64,000 nt of DNA from JAVSMW01 sp032027005 (lineage in GTDB: Bacteria; Bacillota; Thermincolia; Thermincolales; UBA2595): assembly GCA_032027005.1 (NCBI GenBank), contig JAVSMW010000003.1:301399-365398 (forward strand), given 5' to 3'. Below the pieces are notes generated by a model. The model saw only the letters and a list, made by a program, of their open reading frames with translations, searched no databases and was not told where the DNA came from. Position 1 is the first letter of the stretch; each line of letters opens with the position of its first letter. The translations under genes were made by a program, and so were the position numbers. Positions 41,762 through 50,481 of the stretch are shown here, in pieces.

Positions 41762-42283
41762 TTATGCAGTTCTCCTTTTTACAAGCTCAACATCAAGGTT
41801 TACACTCTTACTCAAGGTAAGTCCCACCGGCGAGGTAGAAATTACTCTTTGATGAACTTCCTCCAACTGTTCCAAAGAAGCTGAGCTTTTTAAAAATACC
41901 TTTGCTCTCACAGTAGTATAGCCAGGTAGCACATCTGAAGGCAGCCCGAAGAACCCGGGCAGATCAATATCACCTTCCAGTTCTATTTCTATTTTCTGCA
42001 GCTCAATTCCCAGCATAGCCGCATTCAAAGAGTAGCCCACTACCAGGCAGCTCCCTAGGGCAGCCAAAACCATTTCTACAGGGTTTGGAGCAGTATCTGT
42101 CCCGCCTAAGTCTGGCGGCTCGTCTATGGCCACCTTGAACCCGCGGATGTCTGATTCAGATTTTGTCCCGCCTTTCCAAACAGTTCTTGACCGCCACATA
42201 GTTTTGCCGAATTCGGGGTTGTTTTTGACGGTCTCGATTATTTTCTGACCAACTTCCAGATTAATGCCATTAACTTCGGACAT
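41762..42283 (-). CDS. OsmC-family thiol peroxidase-like protein
   Basis: The ATG at 42283 has AAAGGAG nine bases upstream. 173 residues with GGTDTAPNPVEMVLAALGSC (first catalytic Cys region) and the later INAAMLGIELQ-type helix region; the second Cys of classical OsmC/Ohr is not obvious. Members detoxify organic hydroperoxides or handle small thiols. The shared operator with selD and the gamma-lyase suggests thiol/selenol handling. Confidence 0.8.
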   Translation of the reverse strand: MSEVNGINLEVGQKIIETVKNNPEFGKTMWRSRTVWKGGTKSESDIRGFKVAIDEPPDLGGTDTAPNPVEMVLAALGSCLVVGYSLNAAMLGIELQKIEIELEGDIDLPGFFGLPSDVLPGYTTVRAKVFLKSSASLEQLEEVHQRVISTSPVGLTLSKSVNLDVELVKRRTA

Positions 42284-42382
42284 AGAAATCAACTCCTTTT
42301 TTTATTTTTTTGGAAATTATGCTAATAAAAATACTGCCAAATTATACTGTGCTGCTTAGTATAAGCTTAGCATATTTATTAC

Positions 42383-42410
42383 TATAATTGAAATGCATAA
42401 TTATCATATA
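42383..42410 (-). promoter_or_regulatory. Candidate LysR-family operator, osmC promoter
   Basis: TATAATTGAAATGCATAATT-ATCATATA, followed on the minus strand by ATGCTAAGCTTATACTAAG, with a -10-like TAAGCT at the same distance as in the gamma-lyase promoter. Confidence 0.7.
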
Positions 42411-42436
42411 ACTTATAATAATAGCTTATAGCTTAA

Positions 42437-42484
42437 ATAAAAAAACAGCCGTATCTGATCATTTTGGGTCAAACACGGCTGCTG
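42437..42484 (-). terminator. Terminator of metF
   Basis: GCAGCCGTGTTTGACC...GATACGGCTG followed by TTTTTTTATTT on the minus strand. Confidence 0.8.
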
Positions 42485-42494
42485 CATTTTTCAG

Positions 42495-43376
42495 CTATAG
42501 TATTCCTTCGTTCCTCAGGCGATTAACGATTCCCACAGTGGAGCTGCTGCGATCCATGGTATAAATATGCAAACCCGGCACCCCTGCTTTGAGCAGTCCC
42601 CTAATTTTCTCTGCCGCAAAATCAATCCCGAAGTTCCCAAGGGCCTCAGTGTCTCCTTCAGGTAAAGCGGCAATCCCCTGACGAATTTCATCGGTAATGG
42701 TGGCTCCACACAATTTGGCTAGATTCTCCATCATTTTAACACTATAGATGGGCATTACTCCTGGCATTATGGGAACATTTATCCCAACAGCCCGGCACCG
42801 TTCCACAAAATCAAAAAAATACTGATTGTCGTAGAAATAGTTGCAGATTATGTAATCAGCCCCGTTCTCCACCTTAAGCTTAACGAACTCGATATCTTTT
42901 TCCCTGCTTTCACATTCGATATGACCCTCGGGGTAACCCGTGGCACCCATGCAAAAGTCGTAACGAGGGCTAATAAATGACAGCAGGTCAGAGGCGTGAG
43001 CCATGCTTTGCGGATGAGGCACAAAATCCTCGGCATCATGGGGCGGGTCTCCCCGGGCAACTAAGATATTCTCTATCCCCAAGGCCTTATAATCATCCAA
43101 GACTGATGTAATATCCTCAGGTCCCAATCCAAACCCGGTAAAATAGGCAATAACCTCCAGGCCTTTCTCATTTTTTAATTTTTCCACCAATTGATACGAC
43201 CCTTCCCTGGTGGAACCCCCGGCCCCAAAGGTGACGGAAACAAAATCCGGATTCAGGGCAGCTAATTCATCAATGGTTTTTTCAAGATTTTCCGCGCCTT
43301 TGGGAGTCCTGGCCGGAAACAACTCAAAAGAAATTGTCGGCTTTTCTTTAGACTTCCAAATGTCTGTTACTCTCAC
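42495..43376 (-). CDS. metF: Methylenetetrahydrofolate reductase
   Basis: 293 residues. TIM-barrel motifs: TISFELFPARTPKGAENLEK, DFVSVTFGAGGSTREGS, NILVARGDPP, GVMPIYSVKMMENLAKLCGA and GLHIYTMDRSSS. It reduces methylene-H4folate to methyl-H4folate, which connects to the corrinoid methyltransferases at 53-58 kb and to methionine synthesis. It has its own terminator. GGAGGAAG lies before the ATG. Confidence 0.93.
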   Translation of the reverse strand: MRVTDIWKSKEKPTISFELFPARTPKGAENLEKTIDELAALNPDFVSVTFGAGGSTREGSYQLVEKLKNEKGLEVIAYFTGFGLGPEDITSVLDDYKALGIENILVARGDPPHDAEDFVPHPQSMAHASDLLSFISPRYDFCMGATGYPEGHIECESREKDIEFVKLKVENGADYIICNYFYDNQYFFDFVERCRAVGINVPIMPGVMPIYSVKMMENLAKLCGATITDEIRQGIAALPEGDTEALGNFGIDFAAEKIRGLLKAGVPGLHIYTMDRSSSTVGIVNRLRNEGIL

Positions 43377-43644
43377 AATACTTCCTCCTTATTTTCAACT
43401 TTGCAGCCTCTCGGAGCTCGTTATTTAAGTTTTTACCAATAGAGTTATTCACTGTATATACGGAATATTCCTGCCCTGGTTATAACTTTAGCCCCTAACT
43501 GCGAAAGGAATTTCCTGCAATAATTGAAAATGAGAAAAGACCTCCGAGTTAAACAAAGGTCTTAATACTAATCAAATAAATTCAAATACATTGGAATACA
43601 ATCTTCGGTATATTCATCATATAAGGAAACTTTTTCATATAAAA

Positions 43645-43800
43645 TTATTTATCAGTTTCTTTCATCATTTTAGCAAATTTTTGACATCTTGCTAAAAATT
43701 CTGGTTTTATAGTGTTATTTCTGCTGTCTTCCAAAAACTTATTTGTTTTGCTTTTTTTTATTATAATTAGTTTATCACTGGGTCTTGCTAGAAGGGCCAT
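43645..43800 (-). CDS. Small conserved-type hypothetical protein
   Basis: The start at 43800 follows AAGGGGGTAATGAT. The 51 residues MALLARPSDKLIIIKKSKTN ... ARCQKFAKMMKETDK are rich in Lys and predicted helical. No function was recognised. The hairpin AAGACCT...AGGTCTT at about 43538-43563 is downstream. Confidence 0.6.
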   Translation of the reverse strand: MALLARPSDKLIIIKKSKTNKFLEDSRNNTIKPEFLARCQKFAKMMKETDK

Positions 43801-44012
43801 ATCATTACCCCCTTGGTTGTTATTATTTTTCTTAACCATATTGTACCATCTCCATATAGCAATATCAATAATATTCTATATTATGCGCAATTTGGAGATG
43901 TTTAGACTATCGTTTAAAGAAGCTTCTATGGTGTATTACTCCTCCGATATTTATCTTTCACATGTGAAATAATATAATAGAGAAAAAAGAGCGTAGGAGG
44001 AATTTAAAGGAA

Positions 44013-45824
44013 ATGACTACTGAAGATCGCCAGGAAGGCCAAAAATACCAGGACAGAAATGACATCCCGGAACAATATCTCTGGAAGGTCAAGGACATCT
44101 ACGCCGGTGATGAGTTATGGGAAAAGGATTTTAAGACAGTTGCCGAACATCTGGAAAAGGTCCGGAATTACAGGGGACATGTAGCAGAATCGGCCAAAAA
44201 TTTATATCAAACCCTGGAACTGCAAAATAAAGTTTTCACCCTTTTAGAAAAAATAATGGCTTACGCCAGCCTTAAAAGGGATCAAAATACCGCTGACCAG
44301 CATAACCAGGGCCTGTCCGACAGGGCCACTGCCCTGGCAGTGCAGGCAGAGGGAGAGCTATCCTTTGTTGTTCCGGAAATTCTGAAACTGGAACCTGCTC
44401 AGACTGAAGCCTATTGCACGCAGGAAGCGGGCCTCCGGAGCTACCGCCACTTCCTGGATAACCTTTACAGACAGCAAAAACACTACCTCTCCTCTGAGGA
44501 AGAAGAAATTCTCGCCCTTTGCGGTGAAGTCATGCAGGGGCCCCATACCATTTTCAGTCTGTTGACAAATGCGGATATCCAATTCCCTGAAATAGAGGCA
44601 GACGGCGAAAAAATCCGCCTGACCCAGGGCAGCTTTATCGAGTTTATGCATGACCCGGACCGTAATGTCAGGCGTGAAGCCCATCACGGTTTATATCAAA
44701 CCTTTGCCGCTTATGCCAATACCCTGGGGGCAACATACAGCAGCAGTGTTAAGGGCAATTTATTTCAGGCCAGAGTAAGACGCTACCGATCAGCACTGGA
44801 GTCTGCCCTGGACCCTGACAACCTGCCCCTTACATTCTATGACAATCTGTTAGATTCCGTACACCGGCACCTGCCGGCACTGCACCGGTATGTGGAACTA
44901 AAAAAGAAGGTTCTCAAGGTCGACGAACTGCAGCCCTATGACCTTTATGTGCCTTTAACCAGCAGCAGCCACTGGAAGCCCCAGGTGGAGGCAGCTGAAC
45001 AAACTGTACTCAGGGGCCTCACCGTAATGGGCAAGGAATACTCCGCGCTCCTGGAAAAAGGTTTTCGTGAGCGCTGGGTAGATGTGTATGAAACCAAGGG
45101 TAAAAGAAGCGGGGCCTATTCCATGGGAGTTTACGGGGTTCACCCTTATGTTCTTTTGAATTATCATCCCAGTCTGGAAAACGTTTTCACCATTGCCCAT
45201 GAAATGGGTCATGCCCTGCATAGTTACTATACAAACAACATTCAGCCTTATGTTTATACCCATTACCCAATTTTACTGGCAGAGGTGGCCTCAACTGTCA
45301 ATGAAGCCCTGCTCTTCAAGCACCTGCTGAACCAGGCAGAGCCCTCCGAAAAAGCGGCACTCCTGGAAAAGAACCTGGAACAATTCCGTACTACAGTTTT
45401 CAGACAGCTTTTGTTTGCCGAATTCGAGAAAAAGGTCCATGACCTGGCAGAAGCCGGGCAGCCGCTGACCCCGGCCAAATTTAGTGAAGTATATGGCGAC
45501 TTGCTTAAGGAGTACTATGGCCCTAAACTTGTACTGGATGACTATATCCGGGGCGAATGGGCCAGAATTCCCCATTTCTACTCAGCCTTCTATGTTTATA
45601 AGTATGCCACCGGATTTTCCTCAGCTGTAGCTATTTCTGAGATGATTCTGGCGGAAGGAAAACCGGCTGTAGATCGTTACATTGAATTCCTGAAAAGCGG
45701 AAGTTCTGGTTATCCCTTAGACCTCCTGAGCAAAGCCGGAGTTAACCTGGCAGACGGTACACCGGTGAATAAAGCCCTCGACTTATTTGAAAAGCGCCTA
45801 AAGGAATTTGAAGCTTTAATATAA
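44013..45824 (+). CDS. pepF: Oligoendopeptidase F, M3 family
   Basis: 603 residues. The zinc motif TIAHEMGHALHSYY is near residue 390, with Glu as catalytic base and the downstream third ligand in LAEVASTVNEALL. The N-terminal oligopeptidase-F region (IPEQYLWKVKDIYAGDELWE) is complete, as are the C-terminal helices (VYKYATGFSSAVAISE). It is a cytoplasmic peptidase of short peptides. The gene is alone on its strand and closes at an intrinsic terminator. Confidence 0.95.
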   Translation: MTTEDRQEGQKYQDRNDIPEQYLWKVKDIYAGDELWEKDFKTVAEHLEKVRNYRGHVAESAKNLYQTLELQNKVFTLLEKIMAYASLKRDQNTADQHNQGLSDRATALAVQAEGELSFVVPEILKLEPAQTEAYCTQEAGLRSYRHFLDNLYRQQKHYLSSEEEEILALCGEVMQGPHTIFSLLTNADIQFPEIEADGEKIRLTQGSFIEFMHDPDRNVRREAHHGLYQTFAAYANTLGATYSSSVKGNLFQARVRRYRSALESALDPDNLPLTFYDNLLDSVHRHLPALHRYVELKKKVLKVDELQPYDLYVPLTSSSHWKPQVEAAEQTVLRGLTVMGKEYSALLEKGFRERWVDVYETKGKRSGAYSMGVYGVHPYVLLNYHPSLENVFTIAHEMGHALHSYYTNNIQPYVYTHYPILLAEVASTVNEALLFKHLLNQAEPSEKAALLEKNLEQFRTTVFRQLLFAEFEKKVHDLAEAGQPLTPAKFSEVYGDLLKEYYGPKLVLDDYIRGEWARIPHFYSAFYVYKYATGFSSAVAISEMILAEGKPAVDRYIEFLKSGSSGYPLDLLSKAGVNLADGTPVNKALDLFEKRLKEFEALI

Positions 45825-45847
45825 ACCAATATATCAGGTAATGCAAG

Positions 45848-45885
45848 AAACCGTTTTTAGCCCTTTGGACTGAAAACGGTTTTTG
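45848..45885. terminator. Bidirectional terminator
   Basis: AAACCGTTTTTAG...CTGAAAACGGTTTTT pairs and has T tracts on both strands. It separates the convergent pepF and activator genes. Confidence 0.75.
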
Positions 45886-45898
45886 TTGTTTGGACTTG

Positions 45899-46678
45899 CT
45901 ATAAAAACTGTCTGCAATTAACTCTTGATGCCAGAATTGCTGCACCTAGAGCGCCAATAATTTGAGGTTCTTCAGGAACATTTACCTTACAGCCTAGGAT
46001 ATCTGATAAAATTTTACACATCCCTTGGTTCTTGGCAACACCACCGGTAAAAGTTACTCCATTGACTAAGCCCAGCGAACCTGTCATGGTTGAAATTCTT
46101 CTGGCTACAGAGTGATATAAACCCGCAACTATTCTTTCTTTTGCTTCACCGGCCGCCAAAAGACTAATCACTTCTGATTCGGCAAAGACCGTACACATGC
46201 TGTTGATATTGACAGGTTCAGCTGTTACCATTTCGCCCAACTGGTCCAGTTCCAGTCCGAGGGTTAAGGCCATTACTTGCAGAAACCTCCCGGTACCGGC
46301 GGCACATTTGTCATTCATGACAAAGTTTTCCACTTTCCCCTGTTTATTTATCAAGATGGTTTTACTATCCTGCCCGCCGATATCAATAACGAGATTGTTC
46401 TCCGGATACCAACGGCTGGCTCCTAAAGCATGGCAGGTAATTTCAGTCACTGCCTTATCCGCAAAACCCAGAGCTACCCTGCCGTAACCGGTGCCAACAA
46501 TATACCTGACAGAACCAGCGGTAATCCCCGCCTTTTCCACGGCCTTTTCAAAGACTTCACGCCCGGATTCTTTGGGGCTCCATCCGGTTGGCTGGATAGC
46601 GCTGGCAGCTATTTCACCATTTTTTAATATTACGGCCTTGGCGGCCACTGATCCAACATCTATACCTATGTAATACAT
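45899..46678 (-). CDS. BcrA/BadF-type ATPase activator of the double-cubane reductase
   Basis: ATG at 46678 with GGAAG upstream (a TTG at 46690 is possible). 259 residues of the ASKHA fold: MYYIGIDVGSVAAKAVI, VIDIGGQDSKTI, NDKCAAGTGRFL (Cys bridging the homodimeric 4Fe-4S), MCTVFAESEVISLL and FTGGVAKNQGM. Such activators deliver low-potential electrons with ATP hydrolysis. Overlap with the upstream stop makes the double-cubane protein its partner. Confidence 0.9.
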   Translation of the reverse strand: MYYIGIDVGSVAAKAVILKNGEIAASAIQPTGWSPKESGREVFEKAVEKAGITAGSVRYIVGTGYGRVALGFADKAVTEITCHALGASRWYPENNLVIDIGGQDSKTILINKQGKVENFVMNDKCAAGTGRFLQVMALTLGLELDQLGEMVTAEPVNINSMCTVFAESEVISLLAAGEAKERIVAGLYHSVARRISTMTGSLGLVNGVTFTGGVAKNQGMCKILSDILGCKVNVPEEPQIIGALGAAILASRVNCRQFL

Positions 46679-46679
46679 A

Positions 46680-47954
46680 TTACTTCCCAATCATCTCCAG
46701 AAACGCCTGCACCCTGGTCTGCAGCTGACCCATATCCTCATCACTGAAATCACTTTCAATCTTGATTACTGGAATACCAGCTTCCTGCAGTGCTTTCTCC
46801 ACCTTTCGGTACTCAATGCTGTACGGTTGGCAGAACTGAAGGTTGTAATAAACCACCCCATCAGCTTTAAACTCTTTAGCCAGTCGGATAACATCATCAA
46901 CCCGGGCATCATTGGGTGTGAAGCAAGCACAGTTAATGCCCAGTCCTCTTTCGGCAATGGCTTCTAACTGCTGTTCCAGAGTCGTGCCATTTTCGCGCAC
47001 TGAATTCTCGAAATATCTGGTCCCTGTACAGGTCTCCTCGCATACTACAATTCCGCCGCTGCCTTCAATAACAGCATGGAGTTTCCAACTCGGAATGGGC
47101 TGCGGACTGCCGGTGATAAGAATCCTTGGGGTCCCTTTGGGGGTTACCCCTGCCCCTTTTTCTATCCTTTCCTCCAGTTCGTCACAGAGGGAATTAACCT
47201 TTTCAGTAAAGCGGCTGGGGTCATCAAAAAATGCCAGCTCGCTGATCAGGAGTGCGTCTTTCCCGGAAATAGGCGCGGGATCAGCTTTCCTGGCGTTATA
47301 CAACCTTTGCAGGGCCGACCTTTTCCGGTTGATCAGCTTTGTCGCCTCAGCAAGCTTATCAACCGTTATCTGATTACCTGATTCCTTTTCCATTTTATCT
47401 TTAAACCTTTTTACTTCTGCCAGCCATAATTCCTGATCGGCTTTTTCCTTCCGCTGGGGAAGTTCCATGACGTAGGTGGGAATGTATTCATCAAGGATCT
47501 CCCACGCTTTTTTCTTCCCATCGCAGGTAGTCTCCCCAACTACAAAATCTGATACCTGGAAGTAAGGACATATTCGATCAATTTTAAACCCAACACTGGC
47601 TTTAATTAGTGGGCAAAGATTCCTTGGCAGGACTTTTTCCCCTGTAGACACTGGAAATTGTGCCCCCGCACACAGTCCGATACTTACACCACCGGCAGCA
47701 ATAATTATTTCGTCCGGAACGAAAACGCAGAAGGAAGATACAACCCTGCCGCCTTTTTCTTTGTGGTCTACCAGCTCTTTTACCCTTATCCCGTGGATAT
47801 CGCCCACCACAAAATCAAAAAAGTCCATTCCTTTTGGCCTGTTATTCTGCTCTAAAAATAATTCTCCGTAAATCGCCGGTACCGGAGCCAAAAATTCATC
47901 ATGTTTTTCCATGTCAATTCCCAGGTCTTCCCACATTTTACGCCAATCACTCAT
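46680..47954 (-). CDS. Double-cubane-cluster-containing anaerobic reductase
   Basis: 424 residues of the 2-hydroxyacyl-CoA dehydratase/benzoyl-CoA reductase D-component family. Conserved cysteines occur in LGGVSIGLCAGAQFP-like context (GVSIGLCAGAQFPVS), RNLCPLIKAS, ICPYFQVSDFVVGETTCDGKKK and CACFTPND, and the C-terminal QFCQPYSIEYR. Paired with a BadF-type activator but not with a second dehydratase subunit, it matches the stand-alone double-cubane proteins, which reduce small molecules such as acetylene in vitro. The natural substrate is unknown. Confidence 0.87.
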   Translation of the reverse strand: MSDWRKMWEDLGIDMEKHDEFLAPVPAIYGELFLEQNNRPKGMDFFDFVVGDIHGIRVKELVDHKEKGGRVVSSFCVFVPDEIIIAAGGVSIGLCAGAQFPVSTGEKVLPRNLCPLIKASVGFKIDRICPYFQVSDFVVGETTCDGKKKAWEILDEYIPTYVMELPQRKEKADQELWLAEVKRFKDKMEKESGNQITVDKLAEATKLINRKRSALQRLYNARKADPAPISGKDALLISELAFFDDPSRFTEKVNSLCDELEERIEKGAGVTPKGTPRILITGSPQPIPSWKLHAVIEGSGGIVVCEETCTGTRYFENSVRENGTTLEQQLEAIAERGLGINCACFTPNDARVDDVIRLAKEFKADGVVYYNLQFCQPYSIEYRKVEKALQEAGIPVIKIESDFSDEDMGQLQTRVQAFLEMIGK

Positions 47955-48025
47955 AGTTATCTCTCCCTCGATATATTATTCGTTTTCGTTAATAGTAGAC
48001 TTCGGGTTCACTTGAATTATTTCGT

Positions 48026-49603
48026 CTAATTATTTTGACAGGTTGTCGTGGGCTTCATTTTGAGCCTATGCCGTACCTCGATGACGATTCCAACAATACC
48101 GAGGGTCAAGATAGCGGTGATGAAAACGACCGCAGTTGGGAATGAAGCCGGGCTCACCTGGCCGGATTGGTTTTGCGCCAGCGCATTATAAGTCCGTACC
48201 AGTGCTTTACTGCCAACATCATTAAGGATATCAGAACCCGTGACACGCCCCTGACCAAGTACAAGATCGATGTTCTGAATATCAGGTCCACCTAAGTTCA
48301 CCGACTTATTGCCCAGCCTATCCTCGACGTACCAGGCCAGAACTTGGCCATTCTGAATATTGTCTACGACTATCTTGAAATATCCTTCCGGTCCTGTGGC
48401 ACTTCCTCCTGCCGGGATGGATATGGCCTCCTTATTGGTCCACATGATGCCAAAGTTATGCCCAGTAGGGCACCCGGCAGGCCATACCGAAAACCTCGAA
48501 TCCTGCGCGTAGTCCTGACCATAATTGAGGCTGAATACATCTCCATAGAGCTTAAGCTGCGCCTGACCATTGCGGAAAGCCTCGCTTGGTACTAGGAAAC
48601 CTGCTAGGTCCTTGTACTCAAAGAGTATCGCTTTACGAGCGGTGTTGTCTTCTAAAAGCCGGTCTTGCTGGATAGGTCCCAAATTCTTGTCAAAGACAAC
48701 CTGACCACCTTCCAGGACTTGTATCTTGGCGGTGCCCGCCTGCTGGTCAACATTGGATAAGTGGATAACTCGATCACCAGCTTTCCATTCTTGTCCGGCT
48801 TTGGCAAAACCATTGAAGATTTTGGTGTTTGCCAACAGCAGCCGCTCCATCCGAACTCCTGAGAGCCAGTCAAAGACCAGCTTCTCTTTGGATATCTCGC
48901 GGACTACGCCCTGATTGTACAACATATTAAAACGGTTTCCCTGCCACCAATTTGTCTCCGTCAATGAGAACACAGGCTTGCCGAAGGCCCATTCCCAATC
49001 AGTGCCGGCAATCGATCTGACGCTTAGTGTTTGATTGGACATAGTCTCGTGCCCAATAGAACCAAAATAATAGTAAACCTGCCCGCCAATAACGACACTA
49101 CCTCCAGTTGGAATGGTAACGTCTTTCTTGACATCAATCACCATTTCGAAATCGATATAGGTGGGCTGTTTGCCCAGATAGGAAATGGGCTCACCCTGGA
49201 GGGCATACTCACCACCCATTGTATCCTCTAAGTAAACAAGGCCCCCGGGGGGGATGACGACTTGGCCATTCTCGACCTTGCTTTGGCGGATCAATATACC
49301 ATCGTATTTCTTTTTCTCCTTGCCGTTGTCATCTTTCACTATTTTCCCCTGAGGAAGACCGGGCAGGCCAGGAACATAAGCAGGGTTTACCGGTTGGTCC
49401 TTGACGGCTGAAAGTGGCGGTGGAGTGACATCCTTGGTAGAAACAGGGTAGGCCAGCGGCACTCCAGGGTGAGCGGGGATAATTAAAGCAGCGGCGTCGG
49501 CATCAGATAATTGGGAATTTTCTGCCCAAGCCGGGACAGGAAATGCGAATGCCGCCATTGCAAAAAGCACTAAAATTGCTATTAATTGTTTTTTAATGAT
49601 CAT
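48026..49603 (-). CDS. Exported membrane-anchored protein of unknown function
   Basis: The start is placed at 49603 behind GGGAGG. 525 residues: signal peptide (MIIKKQLIAILVLFAMAAFA, cleavage near AWA-EN), a long extracellular region with no recognised domain, and a C-terminal membrane anchor (PTAVVFITAILTLGIVGIVI) with a short cytoplasmic tail. The ectodomain is rich in Gly, Val, Trp and Tyr, with repeated turns like GGSVVIGGQVYYYFGS, suggesting a beta-rich surface or enzyme domain. It is translationally coupled to the small membrane protein before it. Confidence 0.65.
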   Translation of the reverse strand: MIIKKQLIAILVLFAMAAFAFPVPAWAENSQLSDADAAALIIPAHPGVPLAYPVSTKDVTPPPLSAVKDQPVNPAYVPGLPGLPQGKIVKDDNGKEKKKYDGILIRQSKVENGQVVIPPGGLVYLEDTMGGEYALQGEPISYLGKQPTYIDFEMVIDVKKDVTIPTGGSVVIGGQVYYYFGSIGHETMSNQTLSVRSIAGTDWEWAFGKPVFSLTETNWWQGNRFNMLYNQGVVREISKEKLVFDWLSGVRMERLLLANTKIFNGFAKAGQEWKAGDRVIHLSNVDQQAGTAKIQVLEGGQVVFDKNLGPIQQDRLLEDNTARKAILFEYKDLAGFLVPSEAFRNGQAQLKLYGDVFSLNYGQDYAQDSRFSVWPAGCPTGHNFGIMWTNKEAISIPAGGSATGPEGYFKIVVDNIQNGQVLAWYVEDRLGNKSVNLGGPDIQNIDLVLGQGRVTGSDILNDVGSKALVRTYNALAQNQSGQVSPASFPTAVVFITAILTLGIVGIVIEVRHRLKMKPTTTCQNN

Positions 49604-50160
49604 CGTTCTATACCTCCCGGTGTACATACAGGGGATGTTAGTCGTGCTGTTAACGGACAACAGGCAGTTTTTCTGGAGACGTACATGAACCCATACGTCG
49701 TCATGAGAAGAGTGTTCAGAGCCACCAGCCACTTAGGAATTGCAACCATAGCCAGACCGAAGTTGGCAAAAACTCCAATCCCCACCGCTGCCAGGACAGG
49801 AGCCAGACAGCTGAAGGAAATGGTCAATCCAACCAATAAGCTTCCCCCAACTACGCCGCCGGTTGTTGCTTTAGCTCCGATCTGGCGCATCTTTGCCAAA
49901 GCGTAGCCCATAAAGGTAAGTGCCAAGGCAGCCGAAAAACTGGATAAGTACTCCTGCTTACGCGTGAAACTGGTCCACCAAGCTTCATTAACAGAATACT
50001 TAAGGTGGCCGGCTTCATTAAAATCACTCGGCGTAAATTCGCACGCCGCTCCTGCCGCAACATCTTGAGGCATTTTAAACGTTATCCGGTCGAGCGCGGT
50101 ATAGCCGGTGAAAACAACAAGGAAAATAATTATCATAAAAAAAATCATTTTATTCTTCAA
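49600..50160 (-). CDS. Small multi-pass membrane protein of unknown function
   Basis: 186 residues with an N-terminal anchor (IFFMIIIFLVVFTGYTAL), a ~70-residue loop (FKMPQDVAAGAACEFTPSDF), and about three further membrane segments (VVGGSLLVGLTISFSCLAPVL, VFANFGLAMVAIPKWLVALN). A CC pair (KTACCPL) lies near the C-terminus. The stop overlaps the next start (ATGA), so the pair is one unit. MerT-like ion transport or a redox role are possible but unproven. Confidence 0.6.
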   Translation of the reverse strand: MKNKMIFFMIIIFLVVFTGYTALDRITFKMPQDVAAGAACEFTPSDFNEAGHLKYSVNEAWWTSFTRKQEYLSSFSAALALTFMGYALAKMRQIGAKATTGGVVGGSLLVGLTISFSCLAPVLAAVGIGVFANFGLAMVAIPKWLVALNTLLMTTYGFMYVSRKTACCPLTARLTSPVCTPGGIER

Positions 50161-50393
50161 GCTATCTCCTCTTTTTTGATTTGACGTAATCGTTTATTAT
50201 TATCCTGTTTTCCTTTACTTCCAGTTCACCTCCTCACATTCTGACATAGCAAAAGTCGATTCTGCATAATGGAAATATCTCCCGTCCCAAAGGCATTATA
50301 TCATAATATTTCTTATAGCTGTTATCATGTTTTTTTATGAACAACCGTGCTATAATAACAATTCGTTATCCTCCTTCTTTTATGTTGTAATAC
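50161..50393. other. Intergenic promoter region
   Basis: No gene was seen. A -10-like TATAAT on the minus strand (50300-50295) probably serves the membrane-protein pair. The rest is AT-rich. Confidence 0.4.
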
Positions 50394-50429
50394 AAAAAGC
50401 ATGGAAATTCCTAAAGAAACTCCATGCTT
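50394..50429 (-). terminator. Terminator of the GT4 gene
   Basis: AAGCATGGA...TCCATGCTTTTTG on the minus strand, 9-bp stem. Confidence 0.8.
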
Positions 50430-50481
50430 AAATTTATTGTTTTTTATTGTTCTTTGACTTTTAATAAAATTTTTCTCAGAT

